Positions 25,027-33,751 of a stretch of DNA of 64,000 nucleotides are shown here, piece by piece. The position numbers and the translations under genes are program-made. Below the pieces are notes generated by a model. The model saw nothing but the letters and a program-made list of their open reading frames with translations, made no database searches and had not been told where the DNA came from. This stretch comes from Dryocola boscaweniae (GTDB taxonomy: Bacteria > Pseudomonadota > Gammaproteobacteria > Enterobacterales > Enterobacteriaceae): the NCBI RefSeq assembly GCF_025215095.1, contig NZ_JALHAP010000082.1, positions 186,001-250,000 of the forward strand, in the 5' to 3' direction. Each line of letters opens with the position of its first letter. Position 1 is the first letter of the stretch.

Positions 25027-25833
25027 TTATTTCAATAGCAGCGAAAGCTCCTGCGCAGCCTCCTGCAGTTTCGGCAGAACGCGGCTGCGCAGCTCATCGG
25101 CGGAAACCTGCCCGGCATGAACGCCCACGTTAAGAGCCGCAACCACCGTGCCTTCAGGATTTATTAACGGCACGGCAATTGACCGCAAGCCCATCTCCAG
25201 CTCCTGATCGTTAAGCGCATAGCCCTGCTGGCGTACGCGTTTCAACTCCTCCCGCAGTTTAGCGACGGAATCCACAGTTTGCGGCGTATAGCGAATCATC
25301 GTGATGCGCCCCAGAAAATCTGTCAGTTGCTCTTCCGGCAGGGCGCTCAGCAATACCCGGCCCATTGACGTCGACCAGGCGGGCAGGCGGCTGCCGATAT
25401 CCAAATCGATAGTCATAATGCGCGAGCTTGAGGCGCGGGCGATATACAGGATGTCGTCCCCGTCGAGTGTGGCAATTGAACAGGATTCATTAAGCATTTC
25501 GCTTAAATGCTTAAGTACCGGCTGGGTGGATTTAGCCAGCGGCGTTGAGGCCAGATAAGCGTGTCCGAGCGACAAAATACGCGGACGTAGCTGGAAATTT
25601 TTGCCGTCTTCCGCGTAGACAAAACCAAGCTTGCCGAGCGTATACAGGCAACGCCTAACAGCGGCGCGCGGGATGCCCGTCTTCTGGCTAATCTGCGAAA
25701 TAGAAAGCTGCCGACGCTGCGGTGTAAACGCCTGAATCACTTCAAGGCCACGCGCCAGGGAAGCCATAAAGTTAGGATCGCCCTTAAACGGATCGCCGTC
25801 CCCTGCGGGCAGTTCTTTGCGTTGAATATCCAT
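25027..25833 (-). CDS. pcaR: IclR-family pca operon regulator (PcaR/PcaU type)
   Basis: This is a 268-residue IclR-family protein. The winged helix (about residues 24-80, SLARGLEVIQAFTPQRRQLSISQISQKTGIPRAAVRRCLYTL) is followed by an effector domain. It resembles the PcaR/PcaU/PobR branch, which activates protocatechuate genes with beta-ketoadipate or protocatechuate as inducer. It is divergent from pcaI, and the shared region carries PcaR-type boxes, which supports the call. The ATG at 25833 has a GGAG ribosome site at good spacing; the longer frame from 25857 has none. Confidence 0.85.
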   Translation of the reverse strand: MDIQRKELPAGDGDPFKGDPNFMASLARGLEVIQAFTPQRRQLSISQISQKTGIPRAAVRRCLYTLGKLGFVYAEDGKNFQLRPRILSLGHAYLASTPLAKSTQPVLKHLSEMLNESCSIATLDGDDILYIARASSSRIMTIDLDIGSRLPAWSTSMGRVLLSALPEEQLTDFLGRITMIRYTPQTVDSVAKLREELKRVRQQGYALNDQELEMGLRSIAVPLINPEGTVVAALNVGVHAGQVSADELRSRVLPKLQEAAQELSLLLK

Positions 25834-25888
25834 CCTTTTCTCCGAATTTTTCGCCATCGATCACATTCTGTCGACAAACATACAGGAT

Positions 25889-25922
25889 GTTCGATTATCG
25901 CACCATATTTCGATTATCGCCC
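25889..25922 (+). promoter_or_regulatory. Two PcaR-type operator boxes
   Basis: GTTCGATTATCGCAC at 25889-25903 differs at one base from the P. putida PcaR site GTTCGATAATCGCAC as I recall it. TTTCGATTATCGCCC at 25908-25922 is a second copy, 19 bp away. They overlap or abut a TTGACC -35-like hexamer at 25923-25928. Confidence 0.8.
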
Positions 25923-25950
25923 TTGACCGACTTCGTTAAGCGGGTCACAT

Positions 25951-25979
25951 TTTGTGCGAACAACGCAAATTTGTGCGAA
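25951..25979 (+). repeat. Second direct repeat pair upstream of pcaI
   Basis: TTTGTGCGAA occurs at 25951-25960 and 25970-25979, again with 19-bp spacing. GTGCGA is the inverse half of the PcaR box. The pair lies between the likely promoter and the pcaI ribosome site. Confidence 0.7.
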
Positions 25980-26002
25980 ACAGGCACATCAAGGAGCAAC
26001 TG

Positions 26003-26692
26003 ATGATCAACAAAAGCGTGGCTACGCTTGAGGAAGCCGTCGCGGGAATTCACGACGGCGCCACCATCATGATTGGCGGTTTCGGAACGGCGGGACAGCC
26101 GACGGCTCTTATCGACGCGCTGATAGCGCAGGGGGCCTGCCATCTCACCATCATTAATAACAACGCGGGCAACGGGGATGTAGGGCTGGCTGCGCTGCTC
26201 AAAGCCGGGCGCGTGCGCAAAATGATCTGTTCTTTTCCTCGCCAGGTTGATTCACAGATTTTCGACGACCTTTATCGCCGCGGAAAAGTTGAGCTGGAGC
26301 TGGTGCCGCAGGGCAACCTGGCGGCGCGCATTCAGGCTGCAGGCTCCGGGCTTGGTGCCATTTTCACCCCTACAGGCTACGGCACGCCGCTGGCTGAAGG
26401 AAAAGAAACCCGCGAAATTGAAGGCCGTCATTACGTTCTCGACTATCCGCTAAAAGCCGATTTCGCGCTGATAAAAGCCCACGAAGGGGATCGCTGGGGC
26501 AACCTTGTTTACCGCAAAGCGGCCCGCAACTTTGGGCCGATTATGGCAACGGCCGCTACCACGACCATTGCCGAAGTCAGCCGCCTGGTAGCACTTGGCG
26601 ATCTCGATCCGGAAAACGTGGTGACGCCGGGGATCTTCGTTCAGCGCGTTATTTCGCTCGAAAACCTCTCAGCTATGGCCAGAAGCGCATAA
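26003..26692 (+). CDS. pcaI: 3-oxoadipate CoA-transferase subunit A
   Basis: PcaI is the alpha subunit of the enzyme that moves CoA from succinyl-CoA to beta-ketoadipate. The 229-residue protein has the family motifs MIGGFGTAGQPTALIDAL and INNNAGNGDVGLAALLKAGRVRKMICSFPR. An AAGGAG ribosome site fixes the ATG at 26003 rather than the upstream frame at 25952. It is the first gene of the operon pcaIJFBDC, under the divergent IclR regulator. Confidence 0.94.
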   Translation: MINKSVATLEEAVAGIHDGATIMIGGFGTAGQPTALIDALIAQGACHLTIINNNAGNGDVGLAALLKAGRVRKMICSFPRQVDSQIFDDLYRRGKVELELVPQGNLAARIQAAGSGLGAIFTPTGYGTPLAEGKETREIEGRHYVLDYPLKADFALIKAHEGDRWGNLVYRKAARNFGPIMATAATTTIAEVSRLVALGDLDPENVVTPGIFVQRVISLENLSAMARSA

Positions 26693-26703
26693 GGAGCCGC
26701 GAC

Positions 26704-27360
26704 ATGAAAAAACTTACTCGTGATGAAATGGCGCAGCGCGTTGCCCGTGATATCCCTGAAGGGGCATATGTCAATCTGGGTATTGGTTTGCCAACCCGCA
26801 TCGCAAACTACTTACCTGCTGATAAAGAAATCTTTCTGCATAGCGAAAACGGGCTGCTGGGTATGGGGCCCAGACCTGCGCCGGGCGAAGAGGACCCGGA
26901 ACTGATTAACGCCGGAAAAGAGTACGTAACGCTGTTAACCGGCGGCTGCTTTTTCCATCATGGCGATTCGTTTGCCATGATGCGCGGCGGCCATCTTGAT
27001 ATCTGCGTTCTGGGCGCTTACCAGGTTTCAGCGCAAGGGGATCTGGCTAACTGGAGTACCGGCGCGCCGGATGCCATTCCGGCTGTCGGCGGGGCAATGG
27101 ATCTTGCGATTGGCGCACGCCAGGTCTTCGTGATGATGGACCATCTAACCCGCGATGGTGAATGCAAACTTGTCGAAACCTGTTCCTATCCGCTCACGGG
27201 CATTGGCTGCGTCAGCCGAATTTATACCGACCTTGCCGTTATCGACATAACCGACGAGGGCCCGGTGGTACGCGAAATCGTCAACGGTCTTTCTTTCGAA
27301 GAGTTACAGCGCATCACGCCGGTCAAACTGGCTTTTGAACAACTGGCTGAAAGCGCGTAG
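26704..27360 (+). CDS. pcaJ: 3-oxoadipate CoA-transferase subunit B
   Basis: PcaJ is the beta subunit (218 residues) and carries the catalytic glutamate in FLHSENGLLGMGP. Other family motifs are GAYVNLGIGLPTRIANYL and GAMDLAIGARQVFVMMDHL. It starts 11 bp after pcaI. The pair resembles the ScoAB and AtoDA transferases, but the pca context fixes the substrate as beta-ketoadipate. Confidence 0.94.
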   Translation: MKKLTRDEMAQRVARDIPEGAYVNLGIGLPTRIANYLPADKEIFLHSENGLLGMGPRPAPGEEDPELINAGKEYVTLLTGGCFFHHGDSFAMMRGGHLDICVLGAYQVSAQGDLANWSTGAPDAIPAVGGAMDLAIGARQVFVMMDHLTRDGECKLVETCSYPLTGIGCVSRIYTDLAVIDITDEGPVVREIVNGLSFEELQRITPVKLAFEQLAESA

Positions 27361-27366
27361 GGAATT

Positions 27367-28572
27367 ATGATGAATCAGGCATTTATCTGCGATGCAGTAC
27401 GTACTCCTTTTGGCCGCTACGGCGGCGCACTTTCCTCCATACGCTGCGACGATCTGGCCGCGTTGCCGTTAAAAGCGCTGATGGCACGTCATCCCGACGT
27501 CGACTGGTCGCGCGTGGACGACGTTATTTATGGCTGCGCCAACCAGGCGGGGGAAGACAACCGCAACGTGGCGCGCATGGCGCTACTGCTGGCCGGCTTG
27601 CCGGAAAGCGTCCCGGGCAGCACCATCAACCGCCTTTGCGGCTCAAGCCTTGATGCAATTGGCGTTGCGGCACGCGCCATCAAAAGCGGTGAAACAAACC
27701 TGATGATTGCGGGCGGCGTGGAAAGCATGTCGCGCGCGCCTTTTGTCATGGGCAAAGCCGAAAATGCCTTTAGCCGCAGCATGAAAATGGAAGACACCAC
27801 TATCGGCTGGCGCTTTATCAATCCGCTGATGAAAGCGCAGCACGGCGTTGATTCGATGCCTGAAACCGCGGAAAACGTAGCGATGGATTTCAACATCCAT
27901 CGTGAAGATCAGGATGCGTTTGCGCTGCGCAGCCAGCTTCGTACCGCTCGCGCTCAGGAAACGGGCATGTTTGTTGATGAGCTAATCCCGGTATCCATCC
28001 CGCAGCGTAAAGGCGAGCCGCTTTTATTTGAGCGTGATGAACATCCTCGCTCCACTTCTTCTGAAGCTCTGGCTAAGCTAAAAGGCGTGGTCAACGTTAA
28101 CGGCACCGTTACCGCAGGCAACGCTTCAGGTGTGAACGACGGAGCATGCGCGTTGTTGCTGGCAAGCGAGCAGGCGTTGGACATTCATGGCCTGCGGCCG
28201 CTGGCTCGCGTTGTGGGTGTCGCCACGGCAGGCGTTGCGCCGCGAATTATGGGTTTTGGCCCGGCGCCTGCGGTGCGTAAAGTCCTGGCACAAACTGGAT
28301 TAACGCTTGGCCAAATGGATGTGATTGAATTAAACGAAGCCTTTGCCGCCCAGGCGCTGGCGGTAATGCGCGATCTCGGTTTGCCGGACGATGCAGACCA
28401 CGTCAACCCGAACGGCGGCGCTATCGCGCTAGGACATCCGCTTGGCGCCTCAGGCGGGCGTCTGGCGATGACGGCTGCTTACCAGTTAAAACGTACCGGT
28501 GGACGCTACGCGCTGTGCACCATGTGTATCGGCGTGGGACAGGGAATCGCGCTGGTCATCGAACGAGTTTAA
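27367..28572 (+). CDS. pcaF: 3-oxoadipyl-CoA thiolase PcaF
   Basis: PcaF splits beta-ketoadipyl-CoA to succinyl-CoA and acetyl-CoA, the last step of the pathway. The 401-residue thiolase has the acyl-accepting cysteine in NRLCGSSLDAIG, the histidine in NPNGGAIALGHPLGASGGR and the second cysteine in CTMCIGVGQGIA. It starts 6 bp after pcaJ and may begin at either of two adjacent ATGs (27367 or 27370). A PaaJ-like thiolase is the alternative, but the neighbours favour PcaF. Confidence 0.94.
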   Translation: MMNQAFICDAVRTPFGRYGGALSSIRCDDLAALPLKALMARHPDVDWSRVDDVIYGCANQAGEDNRNVARMALLLAGLPESVPGSTINRLCGSSLDAIGVAARAIKSGETNLMIAGGVESMSRAPFVMGKAENAFSRSMKMEDTTIGWRFINPLMKAQHGVDSMPETAENVAMDFNIHREDQDAFALRSQLRTARAQETGMFVDELIPVSIPQRKGEPLLFERDEHPRSTSSEALAKLKGVVNVNGTVTAGNASGVNDGACALLLASEQALDIHGLRPLARVVGVATAGVAPRIMGFGPAPAVRKVLAQTGLTLGQMDVIELNEAFAAQALAVMRDLGLPDDADHVNPNGGAIALGHPLGASGGRLAMTAAYQLKRTGGRYALCTMCIGVGQGIALVIERV

Positions 28573-28581
28573 GGAGCAGGC

Positions 28582-29937
28582 ATGGCACTGTTTACCCCAA
28601 TGTTACGAAGCTCTGCGCTTACGGCTGTTTTTAGCGACGAGCGCACGCTACAGGGGATGCTGGAGTTTGAGGCGGCGCTCGCACGGGCGCAGGCAAAATG
28701 TGGCGCGATCCCGCAATCTGCGGTGCGCGCTATCGCCGGACAGTGCCAGGCGGTAAAGCTCAATGCTGAAGCGCTTGCGCAGGCGGCGGCCAGCGCCGGA
28801 AATCTCGCCATTCCCCTGGTTAAGCAGTTAACGGCCAACGTGAAACAGCAGGATGAGCAGGCCGCGCGCTATGTTCACTGGGGAGCGACAAGCCAGGACG
28901 CCATTGATACCGGCATGGTGCTGCAAATCCGCGAAGCGCTGGAAATTACGCAAAGGCTTCTGGCGCGTTTAATCATCGTTCTGGCAGAACAAACTCAGCG
29001 ACATCAACACAGCCTCATGCCCGGCCGAACCTGGATGCAGCACGCACTCCCCGTCACCTTTGGTCTGAAACTGGCTGGTACGCTGGATGCGCTTTTGCGC
29101 TGGCAGGAACGCCTGCAGGAACTTAAACCTCGAGCTCTGGTGCTGCAATTCGGCGGAGCCGCCGGCACCCTCGCATCTTTAAAAGAGCAGGGAGCAGAAG
29201 TATCTGCAACGCTTGCAAAAGAGTTGAACCTCGCGGAGGCGAACACGCCGTGGCACAGCCAGCGTGACCGTTTACTGGAGGTAGCCGGCTGGTTTGCTGG
29301 CGTGAGCGGCACTTTGGGTAAATTCGCTAACGATTTCGCGTTACTGATGCAAACGGAAGTGGCCGAAGTGAGCGAACCCGTTGTCGAAGGGCGAGGTGGT
29401 TCGTCCGCCATGCCGCACAAACGTAACCCCGTTGCATGTGCGGCGGTGCTCACCGCCGTAACGCGCCTGCCTGGCCTGATGGCGACAATGTATACCAGCC
29501 AGATTCAGCAGCACGAACGCGCGCTTGGCGGCTGGCAGGCAGAATGGGAAACGCTGCCGGAGCTGATTATGCTTGCCGGCGGCGTAATGCAAACCAGCCT
29601 CGAACTGATAACAGATATGCAGGTGAATACCCGGAAAATGCAGGCCAACCTTGCTATCACTCACGGCCTGATTATGGCGGAATCCGTCACGCTTGCCCTG
29701 GCGCAGCGCCTGGGGAAACAGGCTGCTCATCATCTTGTTGAGCAGCTTTGTCACCGCGCGCTTGATGAAAAACAGCCGCTGGAAACGCTGCTGGCGCAGC
29801 ATCCGGATGTTTCGCCCTGGCTTTCCGCACAACAAATTCAAGATCTGCTCGACCCGCAACATGCCACCGGCAGCGCTGATTATTTTATCGGCCAGGTACT
29901 GGCGCGCGTCGGGCAGCAAAATAAGGAATTTTCATGA
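28582..29937 (+). CDS. pcaB: 3-carboxy-cis,cis-muconate cycloisomerase PcaB
   Basis: PcaB converts 3-carboxymuconate to 4-carboxymuconolactone. The 451-residue protein belongs to the aspartase/fumarase superfamily. Its C3 signature is GRGGSSAMPHKRNPV, and other conserved segments are VHWGATSQDAIDTGMVLQIR and GRTWMQHALPVTFG. It overlaps pcaD by 4 bp (ATGA), which suggests translational coupling. Confidence 0.94.
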   Translation: MALFTPMLRSSALTAVFSDERTLQGMLEFEAALARAQAKCGAIPQSAVRAIAGQCQAVKLNAEALAQAAASAGNLAIPLVKQLTANVKQQDEQAARYVHWGATSQDAIDTGMVLQIREALEITQRLLARLIIVLAEQTQRHQHSLMPGRTWMQHALPVTFGLKLAGTLDALLRWQERLQELKPRALVLQFGGAAGTLASLKEQGAEVSATLAKELNLAEANTPWHSQRDRLLEVAGWFAGVSGTLGKFANDFALLMQTEVAEVSEPVVEGRGGSSAMPHKRNPVACAAVLTAVTRLPGLMATMYTSQIQQHERALGGWQAEWETLPELIMLAGGVMQTSLELITDMQVNTRKMQANLAITHGLIMAESVTLALAQRLGKQAAHHLVEQLCHRALDEKQPLETLLAQHPDVSPWLSAQQIQDLLDPQHATGSADYFIGQVLARVGQQNKEFS

Positions 29938-30701
29938 GTATTCATTACCAGTTGGAAGGGCGAACGGGCGCGCCAGTTGTGGTGCTGTCCAACTCGCTGG
30001 GCACGTCTTTGTCGATGTGGCAACCGCAAATGGACGCCTTGCTGGAGCATTTTCGGGTGCTGCGCTACGACGTCCACGGACACGGGCGCACAGCCAAAAA
30101 CGATAAAACCACGCTCCCGCAACTGGCGGAAGACGTTATCAGCGTGATGGACGACGCTGGTATTCAACAGGCGCATTTCTGCGGAATTTCGATGGGCGGG
30201 CTAACCGGCCTGTGGCTTGCGCGTTTTGCGCCGGAACGATTTTTATCGGTCACCGTATCTAACAGCGCGGCGAAAATTGGTGAACAATCAGACTGGTTAA
30301 GCCGGGCCAGGGCAGTGCGGGGCGAGGGAATGTCCACGCTGGCATCCAGCGCGGCAGCGCGCTGGTTCACTGAGGATTTCGCGCAAAATAATAAAGCGCA
30401 GATCGATTATGTTGTGGCGAACCTTTCCGCTACGAATGCCGAAGGCTACGCTGCATGTTGTGAAGCGCTGGCCGCGGCGGATCTGCGCGCGGAAATCGAT
30501 GCCATTACTCTTCCGGTACTGTTAATCGCCGGCAGTGAAGACCCGGTAACGACGGTTGCGGACAGTAAGTTTATGCAAAACCAAATACCCGCCTCGCAAA
30601 TCGTCACCGTTCACGCATCACATCTGGCAAATATTGAAGCCGCGCAGGATTTTACCGCCGCGCTGATTACTTTTATTCAACAGCAGGAACGCAAAGCATG
30701 A
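29934..30701 (+). CDS. pcaD: 3-oxoadipate enol-lactonase PcaD
   Basis: PcaD hydrolyses beta-ketoadipate enol-lactone. The 255-residue alpha/beta hydrolase has the nucleophile elbow GISMGG, the oxyanion segment LSNSLGTSLSMW, the acid in AGSEDPVT and the histidine in HASHLANIE. It overlaps both neighbours by 4 bp. It is a separate protein here, not the PcaCD fusion (PcaL) seen in some species. Confidence 0.94.
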   Translation: MSIHYQLEGRTGAPVVVLSNSLGTSLSMWQPQMDALLEHFRVLRYDVHGHGRTAKNDKTTLPQLAEDVISVMDDAGIQQAHFCGISMGGLTGLWLARFAPERFLSVTVSNSAAKIGEQSDWLSRARAVRGEGMSTLASSAAARWFTEDFAQNNKAQIDYVVANLSATNAEGYAACCEALAAADLRAEIDAITLPVLLIAGSEDPVTTVADSKFMQNQIPASQIVTVHASHLANIEAAQDFTAALITFIQQQERKA

Positions 30702-31084
30702 AGGATGAAGATCGCTACCAGCAGGGAATGAACGTGCGCCGCGCGGTGCTTGGCGATACGCACGTTGACCGCACTTTGACGCAAATCACTCCGCTCAATG
30801 AGGAGTTTCAAAACTTCATTACCCGCTATGCCTGGGGCGATATCTGGTCGCGTCCAGGACTTGAGCGCCATACGCGCAGCATGATTACCATTGCGATGCT
30901 GATCGCGCTCAATCGGGAAGCCGAGCTGAAAATGCATCTGCGCGCGGCATTTAACAACGGCGTGACAAAAGAGGAACTTAAAGAGCTGATTATGCATTCG
31001 GCGCTGTACTGCGGCTTACCCGCAGCCAACGCCACTATGCATCTTGCGCAGCAGGTTTTTGATGAGACCGAAGGTCAGGATTAA
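30698..31084 (+). CDS. pcaC: 4-carboxymuconolactone decarboxylase PcaC
   Basis: PcaC decarboxylates 4-carboxymuconolactone to the enol-lactone. The 128-residue protein of the AhpD-like CMD family has YAWGDIWSRPGLERHTRSMITIAMLIAL and ELIMHSALYCGLPAANATMH. It is the last gene of the pcaIJFBDC operon, coupled to pcaD by ATGA. It is convergent with the LysR gene 11 bp away, with no clear terminator between. Confidence 0.94.
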   Translation: MKDEDRYQQGMNVRRAVLGDTHVDRTLTQITPLNEEFQNFITRYAWGDIWSRPGLERHTRSMITIAMLIALNREAELKMHLRAAFNNGVTKEELKELIMHSALYCGLPAANATMHLAQQVFDETEGQD

Positions 31085-31095
31085 TTATCCACCCG

Positions 31096-32019
31096 TTAAC
31101 CCGGCATAGATTTGCGAATCGAAGCCAGCAAAATCTGCGCGCCAGGCGACAGCGTGGCGTCCACCCGCGTCAGAATGCCAATCGGCTCTCCGGCGCCCTG
31201 GGTGGCAATCGGCAGGGCCGTCAGCGTTCCCTGTCGTAAATCCTCTTTTACCGCGCCGGATGGCACAAACCATACGTAGTTGTAATCCACCGTTAACTGG
31301 CGTGAAAGCGAGGCGGACAGCGTTTCGATGCAGGTCGCCGGGAGTTTGCATCCCTGGCTTGCGAGCAGCGTTTCAGCATTCTGACGTGGGATCGTGCCTT
31401 TAGGGGAAACCACCACCGGCCATTCCATCACCCGGCTCAGGGTAATATTTTCCTGCAGGATAGGGTGGCCGGGGCGCACCACGAGTTTTAGCGATTCGAG
31501 GAACAGCAGTTCATAGTTCAGCCCGGTCATCAGCTCGGGATCGGACATGCGCCCAATGCCCAAATCCAGCTCGCCGGATTTCAGCCCCGCCAGCAGCATG
31601 GTGTTGTTCATGGTGCCGACCTGGAGCGTCACATCGCTTTGCTGCTTATGAAATTGCCCGATAACCGCAGGCAATATACCAAGGGCTGCGGTAGGCAGCG
31701 CGCCAATTCTGACCACCGCTGAAGCCTGCCCGTCTTTGCGGGTCAGGGATTGCCCGGCGTGATTAAGCGCATCAAGAACCTTAACGGCATGGGTAAGAAA
31801 CTGTTCACCCATCAGCGTAAGCTGTGCCCCTAACCGTCCACGATCGAACAGGCGCGTGCCGGTCAGTTGCTCCAGCTCATTTAGCGTTTTAGAGAGTGCC
31901 GGTTGGCTAAGATTAAGGGTTTCAGCCGCGCGCCCCAGTGTTCCCTGTTGAGCGACGGCCACGAAAGTGTGGAGATGGCGCAAGCGAATGCGCTGACTGA
32001 AAAGACCATTTTTTTCCAT
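31096..32019 (-). CDS. ydcI: LysR-family regulator, PcaQ-type, apparent YdcI orthologue
   Basis: This 307-residue LysR regulator has its winged helix at about residues 13-70 (RHLHTFVAVAQQGTLGRAAETLNLSQPALSKTLNELE) and a type 2 effector domain. It resembles PcaQ, the activator of pca genes in alpha-proteobacteria. It also agrees with my memory of E. coli YdcI, a 307-residue orphan regulator that lies next to ydcJ. Here pcaHG sit between it and ydcJ on its own strand, so it occupies the PcaQ position. It could control pcaHG, itself, or both. Confidence 0.85.
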   Translation of the reverse strand: MEKNGLFSQRIRLRHLHTFVAVAQQGTLGRAAETLNLSQPALSKTLNELEQLTGTRLFDRGRLGAQLTLMGEQFLTHAVKVLDALNHAGQSLTRKDGQASAVVRIGALPTAALGILPAVIGQFHKQQSDVTLQVGTMNNTMLLAGLKSGELDLGIGRMSDPELMTGLNYELLFLESLKLVVRPGHPILQENITLSRVMEWPVVVSPKGTIPRQNAETLLASQGCKLPATCIETLSASLSRQLTVDYNYVWFVPSGAVKEDLRQGTLTALPIATQGAGEPIGILTRVDATLSPGAQILLASIRKSMPG

Positions 32020-32078
32020 AAGCGATGTTAAAAACAGACGGGGCGCGGTGACAAGATAAGTTGTTTAATTATGATAAC

Positions 32079-32088
32079 TTGCTAGCAA
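32079..32088. promoter_or_regulatory. Palindrome upstream of the LysR gene
   Basis: TTGCTAGCAA is a perfect 10-bp palindrome in the AT-rich 104 bp between the pcaHG terminator and the ydcI start. It is a possible LysR autoregulatory site; no PcaQ consensus (ATAACC-N4-GGTTAA) is evident. Confidence 0.3.
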
Positions 32089-32117
32089 AATAATATTAAC
32101 AATTCAGCAATGTTAGC

Positions 32118-32140
32118 AACAAAGGGGAGATTGCCTCCCC
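32118..32140 (-). terminator. Hairpin after pcaG
   Basis: GGGGAG (32124-32129) pairs with CTCCCC (32135-32140). The minus strand continues TTTGTTGC, a weak U tract, just past the pcaG stop. Confidence 0.6.
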
Positions 32141-32145
32141 CGGGC

Positions 32146-32766
32146 TTAAACGTCGAAAAAGACAGTCTCTTTCTCGCCCTGTAGATAGATATCGAAGGTG
32201 TAAACCACTTCGCTCCCGCGTAACTCGCGTTTGCCGATAAGCGTATTGCGGCGGACTTCCCACTCAATAAGGTTCAGCACCGGATCTTCACTATTGGCAG
32301 CTTGTTCATCAGAGAAATACATTCTGGTATTCAGACCGATGTTAATTCCGCGGGCGACAATCCACAGATTAAGATGAGGCGCCATTGTCGCGCCATCACG
32401 CCCCACAACCTGGCCGGGCTTGATGGTATCGAACCGCCAGACGCCGCTGTCGAAGTCTGAACAGGTACGCCCCCAGCCGCGAAAATCTTCGTCCAGCTTT
32501 TTGTCATGCTGCTGGTCTGCCGGATGGTTATAGCGCCCGGCGGCGTTGGCCTGCCACACTTCCAGCAGCACGTCGCGAACGGGAGTGCCGGAACCGTCAA
32601 ACACGCGGCCTTCAACGATGATGCGCTCGCCTTCGGTATGCGAGTTAGTGAGTACATGAGTGAAATTTGTCTCGAAGATATTGAACCCGGCGACGTTTGG
32701 CGCAAGGCCGATATGCACATAAGGGCCCGCCGTCTGCGAGGCGGTTTCGCGCAAATAATCTTTCAT
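32146..32766 (-). CDS. pcaG: Protocatechuate 3,4-dioxygenase alpha subunit
   Basis: PcaG is the alpha subunit of the intradiol dioxygenase that opens protocatechuate to 3-carboxymuconate. The 206-residue protein begins MKDYLRETASQTAGPYVHIG, the usual alpha N terminus. It has LLEVWQANAAGRYNHPADQ and MAPHLNLWIVARGIN, where the iron-ligand histidines of the beta subunit are not conserved, as expected. It overlaps pcaH by 4 bp and is the second gene of pcaHG. Confidence 0.95.
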   Translation of the reverse strand: MKDYLRETASQTAGPYVHIGLAPNVAGFNIFETNFTHVLTNSHTEGERIIVEGRVFDGSGTPVRDVLLEVWQANAAGRYNHPADQQHDKKLDEDFRGWGRTCSDFDSGVWRFDTIKPGQVVGRDGATMAPHLNLWIVARGINIGLNTRMYFSDEQAANSEDPVLNLIEWEVRRNTLIGKRELRGSEVVYTFDIYLQGEKETVFFDV

Positions 32767-33503
32767 TGGGCGGCTCCTTGCGTCCGGTTTTCAAACAGCG
32801 TGGCGCGATGTCCGCGCAACACCAGATCGAAGCGATAAGCCAGGCAGTCCAGCGGGACGGCGGCATGCGTATCCAGCTCGGCGATCAGCGTGCGGATGGC
32901 GTCGTCGTTATTGATAGTTTTGACGATCGGACACTGCCTGATAAGCGGATCGCCTTCAAAATACATCTGTGTAATCAGGCGCTGGCCAAAAGATGCGCCG
33001 GAAAGTGAAAAGTGAATATGCGAAGGGCGCCAGTCGCTCGCCTGGTTGCGCCACGGATACGGGCCGGGTTTGATAGTGCGGAAAAAGTAGTAGCCGTTTT
33101 CATCAGTCAGCACGCGTCCGCAGCCGCCAAAATTGGGGTCGATTGGCGCGAGATATTTATCCTTTTTGTGCCGGTAGCGCCCGCCAGCGTTGGCCTGCCA
33201 CACCTCAACCAGCGTGTTCTTCATCGGCCGACCAAAGCCGTCGCGCACGTAGCCGTGCACAATAATGCGCTCGCCAATGGGTAAACCTGCTTTGGCGTAA
33301 TTCATGATCAGATCGTTATCCAGCGGATCTAAATCTTTTTCGCCAAAGACCGGCCCGGTAATTTCCGACAATGAATTTTGCAGCGAGATAAGCGCGTTGC
33401 GCGGTGAACGCAGCACGCTGGTTTTGTAACCCGGCGCAAAAGCCGGTGGATGAGAATCGTAATCGCGATGAACAAGCTCGCGAGGCTGCCAAATGGGTGA
33501 CAT
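32763..33503 (-). CDS. pcaH: Protocatechuate 3,4-dioxygenase beta subunit
   Basis: PcaH is the beta subunit, which holds the non-haem Fe(III). All four ligands of the family are visible: Tyr110 (GGRYRHKK), Tyr149 (KPGPYPW), and His162 and His164 (RPSHIHFSL). Its 246 residues are of normal length. It leads the pcaHG operon, which reads away from ydcJ and toward ydcI. Its promoter lies in 33504-33751. Its separation from pcaIJFBDC by the regulator gene implies separate transcription. Confidence 0.96.
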   Translation of the reverse strand: MSPIWQPRELVHRDYDSHPPAFAPGYKTSVLRSPRNALISLQNSLSEITGPVFGEKDLDPLDNDLIMNYAKAGLPIGERIIVHGYVRDGFGRPMKNTLVEVWQANAGGRYRHKKDKYLAPIDPNFGGCGRVLTDENGYYFFRTIKPGPYPWRNQASDWRPSHIHFSLSGASFGQRLITQMYFEGDPLIRQCPIVKTINNDDAIRTLIAELDTHAAVPLDCLAYRFDLVLRGHRATLFENRTQGAAQ

Positions 33504-33751
33504 AGCTGGCTCCGGTTGTAGGAAAGAGGCGGCGTTGTAGTTTTAAATATCGCCGGAGCCAGTTTCAGTTAATGAATTGTTAAATTAAAGTGAATTTATG
33601 CCGTGATTTACATAGCTTAACGTTATGAAATTTATGGCTACCATTACTAATTTTGCTGCGCTGTAAAGCAGATCACAAAACGCAAATTCTTCGCCCTGAG
33701 TACGCCGTCAGACTCTACGCTTTCAGCAATATCCACTGGAGACACGACATC

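Noticed and set aside
33504..33751. PcaQ consensus box before pcaH
   Set aside because: No ATAACC-N4-GGTTAA is present; TTAACGTTAT near 33619 has the wrong spacing.
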